Source: Winogradskyella undariae (GTDB lineage: Bacteria; Bacteroidota; Bacteroidia; Flavobacteriales; Flavobacteriaceae). Taken from it: 64,000 nt of DNA. Where the stretch lies: contig NZ_JABTEL010000003.1 in the NCBI RefSeq assembly GCF_013285155.1, positions 1-64,000 on the forward strand. The letters are read 5' to 3'. The notes under the pieces are model-generated. The model was not told the DNA's origin and did not search any database. It saw only the letters and a program-made list of their open reading frames with translations. Shown one piece after another: positions 6,765-16,060 of this stretch; position 1 is the first letter of the stretch, and each line of letters opens with the position of its first letter. The position numbers were made by a program, and so were the translations under genes.

Positions 6765-9608
6765 TTAATGCGCCTCCAACCAATTCAAACCAGTATCCAC
6801 CTCAACATCAAGCGGCACATCCAATTTAAAAGCACCTTCCATTTCCGTTTTAATTAAGGTGGTGAGTTCTTCGAGTTCTGGTTTGTAGATATCGAAGACC
6901 AATTCATCATGCACTTGTAGGAGCATTTTAGATTTATAATTACCAGCTTCAAGCTTGTTGTAAATATTAATCATGGCAATTTTAATAATATCAGCAGCAG
7001 ATCCTTGTATCGGTGCGTTTACAGCATTTCGCTCTGCAGCTCCTCTAACCACAGCGTTACGAGAGTTGATATCTTTTAAATAACGACGACGCCCTAAAAC
7101 GGTAGATACATAGCCATGATCGCGAGCAAAATCGACTTGCTTACTCATGTAGGCTTTTAATTTTGGGTAGGTTTCGTAATAAGTGTCAATAAGTTCTTTG
7201 GCTTCGCCACGCGATAAATCGGTTTGGTTACTTAATCCGAAGGCAGAAACCCCATAGATGATTCCGAAATTGACGGTTTTGGCATTACTACGTTGTTCTC
7301 TGGTCACTTCTTCTAAAGGCACATTAAATACTTTGGAAGCGGTAGAAGCATGAATATCTTCACCGTTTTTAAAGGCTTCAATCATGGTTTCTTCTTCACT
7401 TAAGGCGGCAATGATTCGTAATTCTATTTGCGAATAATCGGCAGCAAGTAAGGTGTACTCTTCATTTCTTGGTACAAAGGCTTTTCGCACTTGGCGACCA
7501 CGTTCGGTACGAATTGGGATGTTCTGTAAATTAGGATTGTTACTACTTAAACGCCCTGTAGCTGCAACGGTTTGCATATAATCTGTGTGTACGCGCCCTG
7601 TTGTTGGTTCTATCTGTAATGGTAAGGCGTCTACATAAGTACTTTTTAACTTGGCGAGACCTCTGTAGTCTAAAACATTCTGAATAATTTTGTGTTCTTT
7701 AGCTAAGTAACTTAATACGTCTTCTGCAGTAGAATATTGGCCTGTTTTAGTTTTCTTAGGTTTGTCTACTAATTTCATGTTTTCAAAAAGGACAATTCCT
7801 AATTGTTTAGGTGAAGCAATATTGAATTCTTCACCCGCAGCGGCATAAATTTCTTGTTCTAGATTTAGAATGTCGTTATTAAGCGCATCCGAAAGTGAGT
7901 TTAAGAAGTCCTTATCGAGATTAATACCTTCTAATTCCATCGCTGCTAAAACACGAAGTAAGGGGATTTCAATCTCATCGAATAATTTCTGCGTATTAGC
8001 TTCTCCTAATTCTGTTGTAAAATGTTCTTTTAACTGTAAAGTAATATCAGCATCTTCAACAGCGTATTCCGTTAGTTTTTCTAACGAAACATCGCGCATA
8101 GAGAGTTGATTCTTTCCTTTTTTACCAATCAGTTCTGTAATAGAAATAGGTGTATAGTTTAAATACGTTTCGGCTAGGATATCCATATTATGTCGCATAT
8201 CTGCATTAATTAAATAATGCGCTAGCATGGTATCAAATAATTTACCTTTAACTTGTAGGTTGTATTTGGCTAAAACTTTAATGTCGTATTTTAAATTCTG
8301 ACCAATTTTTTCAATGGTTTCGGCTTCAAAAAAGGGTCTAAAAGTTTCTATAAGATTTTGCGCTTCTGCTCGGTCTTCAGGGAAGGGAACGTAATATCCT
8401 TTTCCGGTTTCCCATGAAAATGAAATCCCAACCAATTCTGCTGTTAAGGCATCTAAACCGGTAGTTTCTGTATCAAAACATACAGAGGTTTGACTCATTA
8501 AATTCTTTACAAAAAGCTTTGTTGCCATACCAGGCGCTACACTTTGGTAAAAATGAGAAGTATTTTCTGCTGTTTTACGTATAAACTCAGATACGATTTC
8601 TGTTGCAGAAGGTTCGCCGCCACCAAATAAGGAGAACTGACCAGCTCCTGCAGATTTTTCTTCAGTCGGTGTGGTTTTAGGGGCTTCTTTTTTATCGGAA
8701 GTAGCAGTTGCAGCTTTAGTTGCTTCTACTGAAAAAGTCTTGGTAAAATTATCAATTAAACGTCTAAATTCTAATTCTTGAAAAATTTCTGTCACTTTAG
8801 GAATATCTGGTTCAGACATTTCAAAATCGGCAGCATCAAATTCTACAGGAACATCAAGCATAATAGTAGCCAATTTTTTAGATAATAATCCAAGTTCTTG
8901 GTTGGCTTCAATTTTCTCTTTCATCTTCCCTTTTAATTCATGCGAATTTGCAAAAAGGTTTTCCATACTACCATAAGCAGCTAAAAATTTCTTAGCCGTT
9001 TTTTCCCCAACACCAGGTAGTCCAGGAATATTATCAGAAGCATCTCCCATCATTCCTAAAAAGTCAATGACTTGAAGTGGATCGGTAACTTCAAATTTCT
9101 TTTGTACTTCGGGGATTCCCCAAGTTTCGTAACCACCACCAAAAACAGGGCGGTACATAAATATGTTTTCAGAAACGAGTTGTGCAAAATCCTTATCTGG
9201 AGTCACCATAAAGGTTTTGTAACCTTCCTTTTCTGCTTTTTTAGCAAGGGTTCCTATAACATCATCGGCTTCAAAACCTTCTTTTACCATTATTGGGATA
9301 TGCATGGCTTTTAGAATTTCGTAGATATGAGGCACCGCTGTTTTTATACCTTCAGGTGTTTCATCTCTGTTGGCTTTGTAAGCTTCAAACATTTCTACAC
9401 GATCAGCACTTCCGCCTTTATCAAAACATACCGCTAAATGATCTGGTCGCTCACGTTTTATAACATCTAAAAGTGAATTCATAAATCCCATAATAGCAGA
9501 GGTATCTTCTCCTTTAGAATTGATTCTAGGGTTTTTTATAAAAGCGTAGTAGCCTCTAAAGATTAAAGCATAGGCATCTACTAAAAATAGGCGTTTTTGA
9601 TCTGACAT
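6765..9608 (-). CDS. polA: DNA polymerase I
   Basis: The protein has about 947 residues from the ATG at 9608; an earlier ATG at 9647 adds 13 residues not expected in the family. It fills Okazaki gaps and repairs DNA. The order of domains is standard: 5'-3' exonuclease (residues ~1-290, LFLVDAYALIFRGYYAF and GDASDNIPGLPGVGEKTA); 3'-5' proofreading domain with an intact acidic motif (CFDTETTG near 380-388); then the polymerase with motif A (AADYSQIELRI), motif B (RSNAKTVNFGIIYG) and motif C (QVHDELVFD). A linker rich in Ala, Thr and Lys (~295-335) separates the first two domains. All catalytic motifs are present. It is transcribed alone toward the acquired R-M region. Confidence 0.98.
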   Translation of the reverse strand: MSDQKRLFLVDAYALIFRGYYAFIKNPRINSKGEDTSAIMGFMNSLLDVIKRERPDHLAVCFDKGGSADRVEMFEAYKANRDETPEGIKTAVPHIYEILKAMHIPIMVKEGFEADDVIGTLAKKAEKEGYKTFMVTPDKDFAQLVSENIFMYRPVFGGGYETWGIPEVQKKFEVTDPLQVIDFLGMMGDASDNIPGLPGVGEKTAKKFLAAYGSMENLFANSHELKGKMKEKIEANQELGLLSKKLATIMLDVPVEFDAADFEMSEPDIPKVTEIFQELEFRRLIDNFTKTFSVEATKAATATSDKKEAPKTTPTEEKSAGAGQFSLFGGGEPSATEIVSEFIRKTAENTSHFYQSVAPGMATKLFVKNLMSQTSVCFDTETTGLDALTAELVGISFSWETGKGYYVPFPEDRAEAQNLIETFRPFFEAETIEKIGQNLKYDIKVLAKYNLQVKGKLFDTMLAHYLINADMRHNMDILAETYLNYTPISITELIGKKGKNQLSMRDVSLEKLTEYAVEDADITLQLKEHFTTELGEANTQKLFDEIEIPLLRVLAAMELEGINLDKDFLNSLSDALNNDILNLEQEIYAAAGEEFNIASPKQLGIVLFENMKLVDKPKKTKTGQYSTAEDVLSYLAKEHKIIQNVLDYRGLAKLKSTYVDALPLQIEPTTGRVHTDYMQTVAATGRLSSNNPNLQNIPIRTERGRQVRKAFVPRNEEYTLLAADYSQIELRIIAALSEEETMIEAFKNGEDIHASTASKVFNVPLEEVTREQRSNAKTVNFGIIYGVSAFGLSNQTDLSRGEAKELIDTYYETYPKLKAYMSKQVDFARDHGYVSTVLGRRRYLKDINSRNAVVRGAAERNAVNAPIQGSAADIIKIAMINIYNKLEAGNYKSKMLLQVHDELVFDIYKPELEELTTLIKTEMEGAFKLDVPLDVEVDTGLNWLEAH

Positions 9609-9737
9609 ATAGAAGTTTAATTTGAAATTGGATGTCTCCTTAAGCATTACTGAGATGAAAATATAGTTTCATTGAAAACACCTAACCCTAACTTACAAAA
9701 GGTTTATAGGTAACGGAATTTTAAAAATCAAATTCTT

Positions 9738-9775
9738 AAAACTACGTTTGCAATCTTCAATTCAAAATATATTTT
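9738..9775 (+). repeat. Dispersed ~40-bp repeat, copy B
   Basis: This is the imperfect counterpart of 311-350. It lies in the 440-base non-coding stretch between polA and the terminator at 10051, which otherwise holds only the phased repeats at 9953-9980. Confidence 0.4.
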
Positions 9776-9952
9776 TAATCTCTACCATACTCGAACAGAC
9801 AGGAGCTTCAAAACTACGAAAAAGTTATCAGACCTATAGGTTTTTTGAGTGCTTCACTTTCATTAATTTGAAAAGATAATTCATGAAAATAAGGTTTAAT
9901 ATTAAGAAGCGGTATTTAATAGGTTTTAGTTTATTTCGGACTTTATAGATAC

Positions 9953-9980
9953 TCCGTACATAGTCCGTATGCAGTCCGTA
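9953..9980. repeat. Three TCCGTA repeats at 11-bp spacing
   Basis: TCCGTA starts at 9953, 9964 and 9975, so the copies are one helical turn apart; the last two share AGTCCGTA. The block lies about 345 bp upstream of polA and downstream of the 10116-10385 gene. Phased hexamers can be binding sites for a multimeric regulator, but no regulated gene is evident nearby. Confidence 0.5.
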
Positions 9981-10050
9981 GTTGTTTTTTTGTGTTTTTA
10001 AACTTGAAGAGTTCTTTTTATTAAGATTCTATATTATCAATTTTTAGATA

Positions 10051-10079
10051 AAAAAAAAGCCGAAACGTAAGTTTCGACT
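10051..10079 (-). terminator. Intrinsic terminator of the small secreted-protein gene
   Basis: On the minus strand a 9-bp stem (AGTCGAAAC with GTTTCGGCT, one G-T pair, loop TTAC) is followed by eight T. It lies 36 bases beyond the stop of the 10116-10385 gene. Confidence 0.85.
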
Positions 10080-10115
10080 TTCTTATAAATGATTAATAGC
10101 GTAATGTTTGGAGGC

Positions 10116-10385
10116 TTAACAGGTTTTTATAGTCTTAACTTTAATTTGAAGACTCTTTCTGTAAGCTTTAATACTGATAATTTCGTTACTTTTCTTACGA
10201 TTTATTTTTAAAACTTTAGCTTTCACTTCAGCAGAAACACTAGCACTTGTAGCTTCTGAAGTTTCAGATTTAATTGTTTTAGCGGTTTCAACAACTTCAG
10301 TTTCATTGTTAACAATAACGTCTTGTTGAGCGAATCCTGTAAAAGACATTGTTAAAAAGAATAAGATGATTAAACCGTTTTTCAT
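10116..10385 (-). CDS. Small secreted protein of unknown function
   Basis: An 89-residue protein with a clear signal peptide: MKNGLIILFFLTMSFTGFAQ, cleaved probably after the Ala of FAQ. The mature ~69 residues are Thr/Ser/Glu/Val-rich in the first half (VVETAKTIKSET...) and basic in the second (LKINRKKSNEIISIKAYRKSLQIKVKTIKTC), with a single terminal Cys. I recognise no domain. It is a monocistronic gene with its own strong terminator, divergent from the aldehyde dehydrogenase gene across a 275-base gap in which I see no convincing consensus promoter. The signal peptide, codon usage and terminator argue that it is real. Confidence 0.7.
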   Translation of the reverse strand: MKNGLIILFFLTMSFTGFAQQDVIVNNETEVVETAKTIKSETSEATSASVSAEVKAKVLKINRKKSNEIISIKAYRKSLQIKVKTIKTC

Positions 10386-10660
10386 AATAGTAAGAGGTTA
10401 TATTTGTTTAACTTCAAGTCAAAGAAACGTAACATTCTGAGTGTAGTTATAATTTTTAGATAAAAACAATCGATAAACGGTTAAAAGGAAATTGCTCGTA
10501 AAAAAACACGTTGAAATACATGGTTTCTATTGTTAGCCCTTTTAAAACGTTAGTTTCTAAGATGAACACAATCATTTTTAAGTTTAAAAACACCTTTTTA
10601 TAAATCGTATCGATGAAATACATAAATTAAGATTGAAGTACGTATAAATAGCTTTTAATT

Positions 10661-12073
10661 ATGAAAGATTTTAATAATAACCCTTATTTTGAAGTGTTCT
10701 CAAAGCAGCATCAAAATCAGTATGCAATTGGAAACCAAAGTTATAAAACCCGTATTGAAACTTTAAATAAACTTCAATATGCTATTGAAGTCACTTACAG
10801 AACAGAAATTCAAGATGCTTTACATAAAGATTTAGGGAAGCCAGTATTAGAAACCGAGCTTACAGAGATCTATGCTATTATAGGTGATATAAAATATGCT
10901 AAAAAGCATTTGCACCAATGGATGCGAAAACAAAACGTAGAAACACCAATGTCTTTATTGGGGTCTAATTCTTATATAAAGTATGAGCCAAAAGGGGTTT
11001 GTTTAATTATTTCGCCATGGAATTTTCCTTTTAATCTTACATTTGGACCGCTAGTCTCAGCAATTGCAGCAGGAAATACTGTAATTATAAAACCTTCGGA
11101 GATGACGCCAAATGCATCAGATTTGATGTCTAAAATTGTTGCTGCAATCTTTTCTGAAGATGAAGTTGCAGTAGTGCAAGGTGAAGTTGAGGTATCTACT
11201 CAATTATTAAAATTACCATTTAATCATATCTTTTTTACCGGTTCTCCAAACGTTGGGAAGATCGTTATGAAAGCTGCATCTCAACATTTAGCATCCGTAA
11301 CTTTAGAGTTAGGAGGGAAGTCACCAACGATAATAGATAAAACGGCGAATATTGATAAAGCAGCTAAGAAAATAATGTGGGCTAAGTTTTTAAACACAGG
11401 TCAAATCTGTGTGTCTCCAGATTATGTTTTAATAGATGAAAGTATTAAATCTCAATTTATAACAGCTTGTAAGAAATGGATAGATGCTTTTTATAAGGAC
11501 AATCCACAAGTATCTGAATCTTATGGTAGAATAGTTACAGATAAGCATTTTGAGCGTTTAAATTCTTATTTGGAAAATGCAAAAGCATTAAATGCGAAGT
11601 TTGAAGTTGGTGGCAATACCGATAGCGCTTCAAAATATATAGCACCGACTATAATTTCAGATTTAAAACCTGAAGCTAAACTATTAGAGGAAGAAATTTT
11701 TGGTCCTATATTACCAATTGTAACTTATAACAGTTTGGATATTGCGATTGCTTATATCAACTCAAAACCACAACCATTAGCACTCTATATTTATAGCAAG
11801 AGTAAAACTAACACGAATAAAATTATAAATAATACCAGAGCAGGCGGAACTTGTATTAATAATAGTGTGCTGCATTATGCCAATCACGAGTTACCTTTTG
11901 GTGGTGTTAACAATAGCGGAATTGGTAAGAGTCATGGGTTTCATGGATTTAAATCTTTTAGCAATGAACGTGCTATAATGAAACAAAATACTTTTGGTGT
12001 AACTGAATTGTTATTCCCTCCTTATACAGGGTTTAAGGAAAAGCTAACAAGGTTGACTATTAAATGGTTCTAG
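10661..12073 (+). CDS. Aldehyde dehydrogenase (class 3 / fatty-aldehyde type)
   Basis: A 470-residue NAD(P)+-dependent enzyme that oxidises aldehydes to carboxylic acids. Catalytic residues are present: Asn121 in SPWNFPF, Glu216 in TLELGGKSP and Cys250 in NTGQICVSPDYV. The cofactor motif FFTGSPNVGK precedes them. The length and the compact N-terminus match the class 3 family (ALDH3, YwdH, coniferyl-aldehyde-like) rather than the ~500-residue classes. There is no C-terminal membrane helix such as mammalian fatty aldehyde dehydrogenase has, so it is probably cytosolic. It is transcribed alone and ends at a strong shared terminator. The substrate cannot be told from sequence; long-chain or lipid-peroxidation aldehydes are plausible. 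Confidence 0.93.
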   Translation: MKDFNNNPYFEVFSKQHQNQYAIGNQSYKTRIETLNKLQYAIEVTYRTEIQDALHKDLGKPVLETELTEIYAIIGDIKYAKKHLHQWMRKQNVETPMSLLGSNSYIKYEPKGVCLIISPWNFPFNLTFGPLVSAIAAGNTVIIKPSEMTPNASDLMSKIVAAIFSEDEVAVVQGEVEVSTQLLKLPFNHIFFTGSPNVGKIVMKAASQHLASVTLELGGKSPTIIDKTANIDKAAKKIMWAKFLNTGQICVSPDYVLIDESIKSQFITACKKWIDAFYKDNPQVSESYGRIVTDKHFERLNSYLENAKALNAKFEVGGNTDSASKYIAPTIISDLKPEAKLLEEEIFGPILPIVTYNSLDIAIAYINSKPQPLALYIYSKSKTNTNKIINNTRAGGTCINNSVLHYANHELPFGGVNNSGIGKSHGFHGFKSFSNERAIMKQNTFGVTELLFPPYTGFKEKLTRLTIKWF

Positions 12074-12095
12074 TCTTTGTTAGTTAAGCTAGATT

Positions 12096-12136
12096 AAAAT
12101 TGCTCTTAAGGATTACAAATACTTAAGAGCAATTTT
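12096..12136. terminator. Bidirectional terminator between convergent genes
   Basis: A 15-bp perfect stem (AAAATTGCTCTTAAG at 12096-12110 with 12122-12136) and an 11-nt loop, with a T run on the plus strand and A's in front that give a T run on the minus strand. It serves the aldehyde dehydrogenase gene and the convergent transporter gene. Confidence 0.92.
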
Positions 12137-12171
12137 TTTATTCAAGATGTTTTATTAGAATAAAAATTCAA

Positions 12172-13845
12172 CTAGTACGTAACACCTTGTTTATCCAAAA
12201 TTGTTTTAGCTCTAAAAGCATAAAATAATAAATAAGCAAAACAAGCTACAGCCATCCAATATGAGGATTGAATGGTAAAGACATCTGCTAACTTCCCTTG
12301 TAATGGTGGAATAATAGCTCCTCCTAAAATCATCATAATTAAAAAAGCAGAACCTTGAGAGGTGTATTTTCCTAAACCAGCAATGCTTAAGGTGAAAATA
12401 CATGGCCACATTATAGAACAACATAATCCACCAGATAAGAAAGCGAATAAAGCAATGTTTCCAGAAGAAAACAGTCCTATTAGCATGGCTAATACACCCA
12501 ATGTGCTAAATGTTTTTAAAGTCTTAACAGGGTTGTCTTTTGCGAATAAAAAGCCGCCAATTTGTACGGCTATACAAATTCCGAAAAAGAGAATTTCATT
12601 AATTGTAAAACTGTATTTGACTAAGTTGGCTAAAATGATAACGCCAAAAGCTACATATGGAACTATAATTAAAAGGACTTTCTTCAAGCCTTTACTTGGG
12701 TTAAAAACAGTAATAGCGCCAACCCATCTTCCTATCATAAGTCCACCCCAATAAAGAGAAATATACTTTCCTAATTCCGAATCATTTAAAACAGGTAGAC
12801 CAAGGGAGTTTAATCCTGTGTCTTCAAAACTTTGTTTTAAAAGTTCACCAAGGTTACTTCCTGTAGTAACTTCTACACCAACATAGGTAAATATAGCGAG
12901 CATCCCTAAAACGAGTTGTGGGTATTTCATAGCGCCCCAACCTTCTGGATTTTTAGAGGCTCTTGTGTTAGCTATAAAAACGGTAGCTATAACAGCAAAA
13001 AGGGCAATGAATAAAATAAGTAATCGTGTGTGTTCTAACGCATCAGTCGCCACTGTGTCACCAGCATAAGTGCTAAAAATATAACCAAAACAACTAATGA
13101 TGACTAAAGTTAATAAAAGTAATAAGTTTCTAGCTTTATTAGCGGGTTCAAAAGCGGTATCAGATTTTAATGCCGGAAGTTTTTTTGAAAAATGAAACAG
13201 GCCTGCGGCGATTAAAAATAAGGCGCCAACGCACATGTATAAAACCTGAACGGTTACTAATGTGATTTCATTCGAATTAATTTTTTCGGCCAATTGATCT
13301 GTAGACCAAGAAGCCGTACCAAAAATGGCTAGACTGACAACGATAGGTCCTATGGTTGTTCCAAAAGAGTTAATACCGCCTGTTAAGTTTAAGCGATGAG
13401 ATCCTGTTTTTGGGTCACCAAGTGCTACAGTAAAAGGATTAGCAGCGGTTTGTTGTAATGAAAATCCAAGAGCAACAATAAAGAAGGCGATAAGTACCAA
13501 ATAGAAAACTCCGGTTTGTCCTTGTTCTGCTCCTGCAGTAACAGGAAACATAACAAAGGCACCAATGGCAGAAAGAAGTAAACCGTAAACAATACCATTT
13601 TTATAGCCCCAGTTATTTAAGATGTCTCGTTTTATGGCACTCGACATAACAAAAAGAGAAAGTGCACCAATGTAATAAGCGCCGTAAAAAGCAAAATCTA
13701 CCAACTGTGACTGAAACTGATCAATATTAAAATAAGTTTTACAAAAAGGAATAAAAACACTGTTTGATGCAGCTATAAATCCCCAGAAAAAGAAAACCGT
13801 ACATAGGGTGGCTAATGCCGATTTGTTATTTTGATTATCACTCAT
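12172..13845 (-). CDS. Sugar MFS transporter (FucP/GluP family)
   Basis: A 557-residue inner-membrane protein with about 12 or more hydrophobic helices. The signature [15 protein letters not shown] followed by [20 protein letters not shown] is that of the fucose/glucose-galactose H+ symporter branch of the major facilitator superfamily. It is longer than FucP (about 440 residues): a stretch around residues 230-330 adds extra helices. The C-terminal half keeps [14 protein letters not shown]. It probably imports a hexose or related sugar with protons. It is a single gene, divergent from the metallophosphoesterase and sharing a ~110-bp upstream region. There is no sugar-catabolic gene beside it, so the substrate is open. 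Confidence 0.88.
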   Translation of the reverse strand: MSDNQNNKSALATLCTVFFFWGFIAASNSVFIPFCKTYFNIDQFQSQLVDFAFYGAYYIGALSLFVMSSAIKRDILNNWGYKNGIVYGLLLSAIGAFVMFPVTAGAEQGQTGVFYLVLIAFFIVALGFSLQQTAANPFTVALGDPKTGSHRLNLTGGINSFGTTIGPIVVSLAIFGTASWSTDQLAEKINSNEITLVTVQVLYMCVGALFLIAAGLFHFSKKLPALKSDTAFEPANKARNLLLLLTLVIISCFGYIFSTYAGDTVATDALEHTRLLILFIALFAVIATVFIANTRASKNPEGWGAMKYPQLVLGMLAIFTYVGVEVTTGSNLGELLKQSFEDTGLNSLGLPVLNDSELGKYISLYWGGLMIGRWVGAITVFNPSKGLKKVLLIIVPYVAFGVIILANLVKYSFTINEILFFGICIAVQIGGFLFAKDNPVKTLKTFSTLGVLAMLIGLFSSGNIALFAFLSGGLCCSIMWPCIFTLSIAGLGKYTSQGSAFLIMMILGGAIIPPLQGKLADVFTIQSSYWMAVACFAYLLFYAFRAKTILDKQGVTY

Positions 13846-13963
13846 TTTATAAAATTGTTAGTTTAGTGTATTTGTGGTTTAGAAATAAAATTCAAAAAAT
13901 TGAATTGAAATTTACGAATTAAACCTTTAACAGTTTCATAAGATAAGTCATTTTTGAGATACT

Positions 13964-13971
13964 TAATTTTG
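13964..13971 (+). promoter_or_regulatory. -7 box upstream of the metallophosphoesterase gene
   Basis: TAATTTTG fits TAnnTTTG and lies 19 bases before the ATG at 13990; no good -33 match is visible. If used, transcription would start near 13978, which rules out the TTG at 13954 as start codon. Confidence 0.4.
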
Positions 13972-13989
13972 TCAATTCAAATAAACAAG

Positions 13990-15219
13990 ATGATTCGTTG
14001 GATACTTTTTGCTCTATTATTTTTGATATTAACGGTTTATGGTTTTCAAGCTATAAGAACAGTTACTAAACAAACTTGGGTTTATTACCTGTTTTTTGCT
14101 GTTGCCATTGTAGTGGTAGGTAATTTTATTTTTCAATTTACTTCGGGCAATGAAGGACGCGTATTAACGCCACCTAAAAGTTTTGCATTCGGGTTTTTAT
14201 TGACTTTCATGGCTTTCAATATAGTACTTATTCCATTTTTGTTTGGCGAAGATATTATTAGAGGAATTATAGGGCTTTATGATAAAGTGGTGGTTAGGAA
14301 AGATGAATTTCATTTACCATCGCGTCGTAAATTTGTGAGTCAGGTGGCTTTAGGTTTAGCTGCCATACCATTTGGTTCGCTTTTGTATGGCATGTATAAA
14401 GGGAAATATAATTTTAGAGTCCTTAACTATACGTTACATTTTAATGATTTACCCGAGGCTTTTCATGGTTATAGAATTACTCAGATTAGTGATATACATT
14501 CAGGGAGTTTTGATGATAAAAGTAAGATTGAATATGCTATAGATCTTATAAATGAACAAGAGTCTGATGTGTTGTTATTTACCGGTGATATGGTGAATAA
14601 TAAAGCGTCTGAAATGCTGCCTTGGAAAGATACCTTTGGAAGATTAAAGGCTAAAGACGGTAAGTTTTCTGTTTTAGGAAATCACGATTATGGTGATTAT
14701 GTCGATTGGAATTCACCTGAAGCGAAACATCAAAATCTTGAAGATTTAAAAGCGATTCAAAAAGAAATTGGCTTTGATTTATTGTTGAATGAAAGTCGAT
14801 ATCTCGAAAAAGACGGACAACGATTAGCGCTAGTAGGTGTTGAAAATTGGGGTAAAGGAGGTTTTAAAAAAGCTGGAGATTTAACTAAAGCCGCATCAGA
14901 AATACAGTCTGATGATTTTAAAATATTAATGAGTCACGATCCAAGTCATTGGGAAGCTAAAGTACTCAATGATCCTTATCATTACCATTTAACGTTGAGC
15001 GGTCACACGCATGGAATGCAATTTGGAATAGAAATTCCGGGTTGGATTAAATGGAGTCCTGCGAAATGGCGTTATAAACATTGGGCTGGTATTTATACTG
15101 AGTTAAATCAACATATTAATGTTAATAGAGGGTTTGGGTATTTAGGATATCCTGGACGTGTTGGTATTTGGCCAGAAATCACCGTGATTGAGCTCAAAAA
15201 AGGACCGAAAAACGCTTAA
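13990..15219 (+). CDS. Membrane-anchored metallophosphoesterase (YkuE/YaeI-like)
   Basis: A 409-residue protein from the ATG at 13990; the open frame extends to a TTG at 13954, but that falls within the putative promoter. Three or four N-terminal membrane helices (within residues 1-90) precede a cytosolic or periplasmic calcineurin-like phosphoesterase domain. All metal-binding motifs are present: ISDIHSG, LFTGDMVNN, LGNHDYGDY, LMSHDPSHW and LSGHTHGMQFG. Relatives of this architecture hydrolyse phosphodiesters and some act on lipid A precursors (YaeI/LpxG-like), but the substrate here is not known. It precedes the thioredoxin-like gene by about 100 bp in the same direction. Confidence 0.9.
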   Translation: MIRWILFALLFLILTVYGFQAIRTVTKQTWVYYLFFAVAIVVVGNFIFQFTSGNEGRVLTPPKSFAFGFLLTFMAFNIVLIPFLFGEDIIRGIIGLYDKVVVRKDEFHLPSRRKFVSQVALGLAAIPFGSLLYGMYKGKYNFRVLNYTLHFNDLPEAFHGYRITQISDIHSGSFDDKSKIEYAIDLINEQESDVLLFTGDMVNNKASEMLPWKDTFGRLKAKDGKFSVLGNHDYGDYVDWNSPEAKHQNLEDLKAIQKEIGFDLLLNESRYLEKDGQRLALVGVENWGKGGFKKAGDLTKAASEIQSDDFKILMSHDPSHWEAKVLNDPYHYHLTLSGHTHGMQFGIEIPGWIKWSPAKWRYKHWAGIYTELNQHINVNRGFGYLGYPGRVGIWPEITVIELKKGPKNA

Positions 15220-15316
15220 TTGTAAAGAATTGCTTACTTTTATATAAAGGATACTGTAACTTATAGCTGTTTATTAAGCTCAGTCTACAGTATCAATTTA
15301 ACTAAAACCATAACGT

Positions 15317-15613
15317 ATGTCGAAATTTGGAGAATTAATAGATGGTCAAATTCCTGTTCTTTTAGACTTTTACACGGAAGGGAATGTTGAATCTTCAGCT
15401 ATGCATCCTATACTTAGAGATGTGGCGGCTGTATTAGGAGATAAAGTTAGAGTCATTAAAATTGATATTAATAAAAACATGGAACTTACTGAAGCACTTC
15501 GTGTTAAAAACTTGCCTACTCTAGTTATATATAAAGATGGAGAAATGAAATGGAGGCATAGTGGTGTTCAAAATGCGAATGCTATAATAGATGTTATTCA
15601 AGAATATATCTAA
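15317..15613 (+). CDS. Thioredoxin-fold protein lacking the CxxC active site
   Basis: A 98-residue protein with the full thioredoxin pattern: VLLDFYTEG, VRVIKIDINKN, and NLPTLVIYKDGE with the cis-proline. The usual WCGPCK is replaced by GNVESS, and the protein contains no cysteine, so it cannot act as a disulfide reductase. The fold is otherwise complete and of normal length, so this is a conserved change rather than decay. It could be a chaperone-like or binding protein. It is downstream of the metallophosphoesterase by 97 bp, with no terminator visible between them, so the two may be cotranscribed. The following 447 bases are non-coding. Confidence 0.85.
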   Translation: MSKFGELIDGQIPVLLDFYTEGNVESSAMHPILRDVAAVLGDKVRVIKIDINKNMELTEALRVKNLPTLVIYKDGEMKWRHSGVQNANAIIDVIQEYI

Positions 15614-15774
15614 ATAGCACTTTATCATTCCTGAGAAATCATGAGTCCACATTAAAAGAGCCCCTTCCCTCCAAGCGGTTTCTAGTCATAAATAAATCCT
15701 CTTTTTTTGCTAAATGAAAAACAATTAAAAAACTCCAGACACTTATTCCTATCAAAAGAGAAACTCCGCACTTT

Positions 15775-15801
15775 TGTCATTCTTGCGAAAGCAGGAATCC
15801 A
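15775..15801. repeat. Hairpin repeat ATTCTTGC-GAAA-GCAGGAAT
   Basis: An 8-bp stem (one T-G pair) closed by a GAAA loop, in the context GTCATTC...GGAATCC. Sequences of the form GTCATTCCTGCGAAAGCAGG are common dispersed REP-like elements in many bacteria; this looks like one copy. It sits in the non-coding stretch 15614-16060, in which I see no gene or RNA. Confidence 0.5.
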
Positions 15802-15892
15802 ATAAAATAATATCATTTATTTAATAACCAGTATAGCTGTTTTAAACCAGATCAATAAATGGTTAACAGATAAACTATAGATGTTATATGGT

Positions 15893-15912
15893 TAGTGTAT
15901 GCATAGTGTATG
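15893..15912. repeat. Tandem TAGTGTATG at 11-bp spacing
   Basis: TAGTGTATG occurs at 15893-15901 and 15904-15912, exactly one helical turn apart, in the gap downstream of both flanking genes. Its meaning is unknown. Confidence 0.4.
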
Positions 15913-16060
15913 GTTTGTATTAAACATAGGTTAATACTCTAATGACTTAATTTAAATACAAATCACAAAGTAAATCATAATTTAAAAAGTCGAATTTTGT
16001 AGAAATGTTGACTGATTTCTTTTAGGAGAACTGCTGTTTTCCTGCTTAACCTTAAGTCTT

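Noticed and set aside
12362-12754. 130-residue plus-strand open frame inside the sugar transporter gene
   Set aside because: It is antisense to a conserved gene and shows no domain; it is a by-product of the transporter's codon use.
13954-13989. TTG start giving a 421-residue metallophosphoesterase
   Set aside because: A TAnnTTTG box lies inside this stretch and a plain ATG follows at 13990 directly before the first membrane helix.
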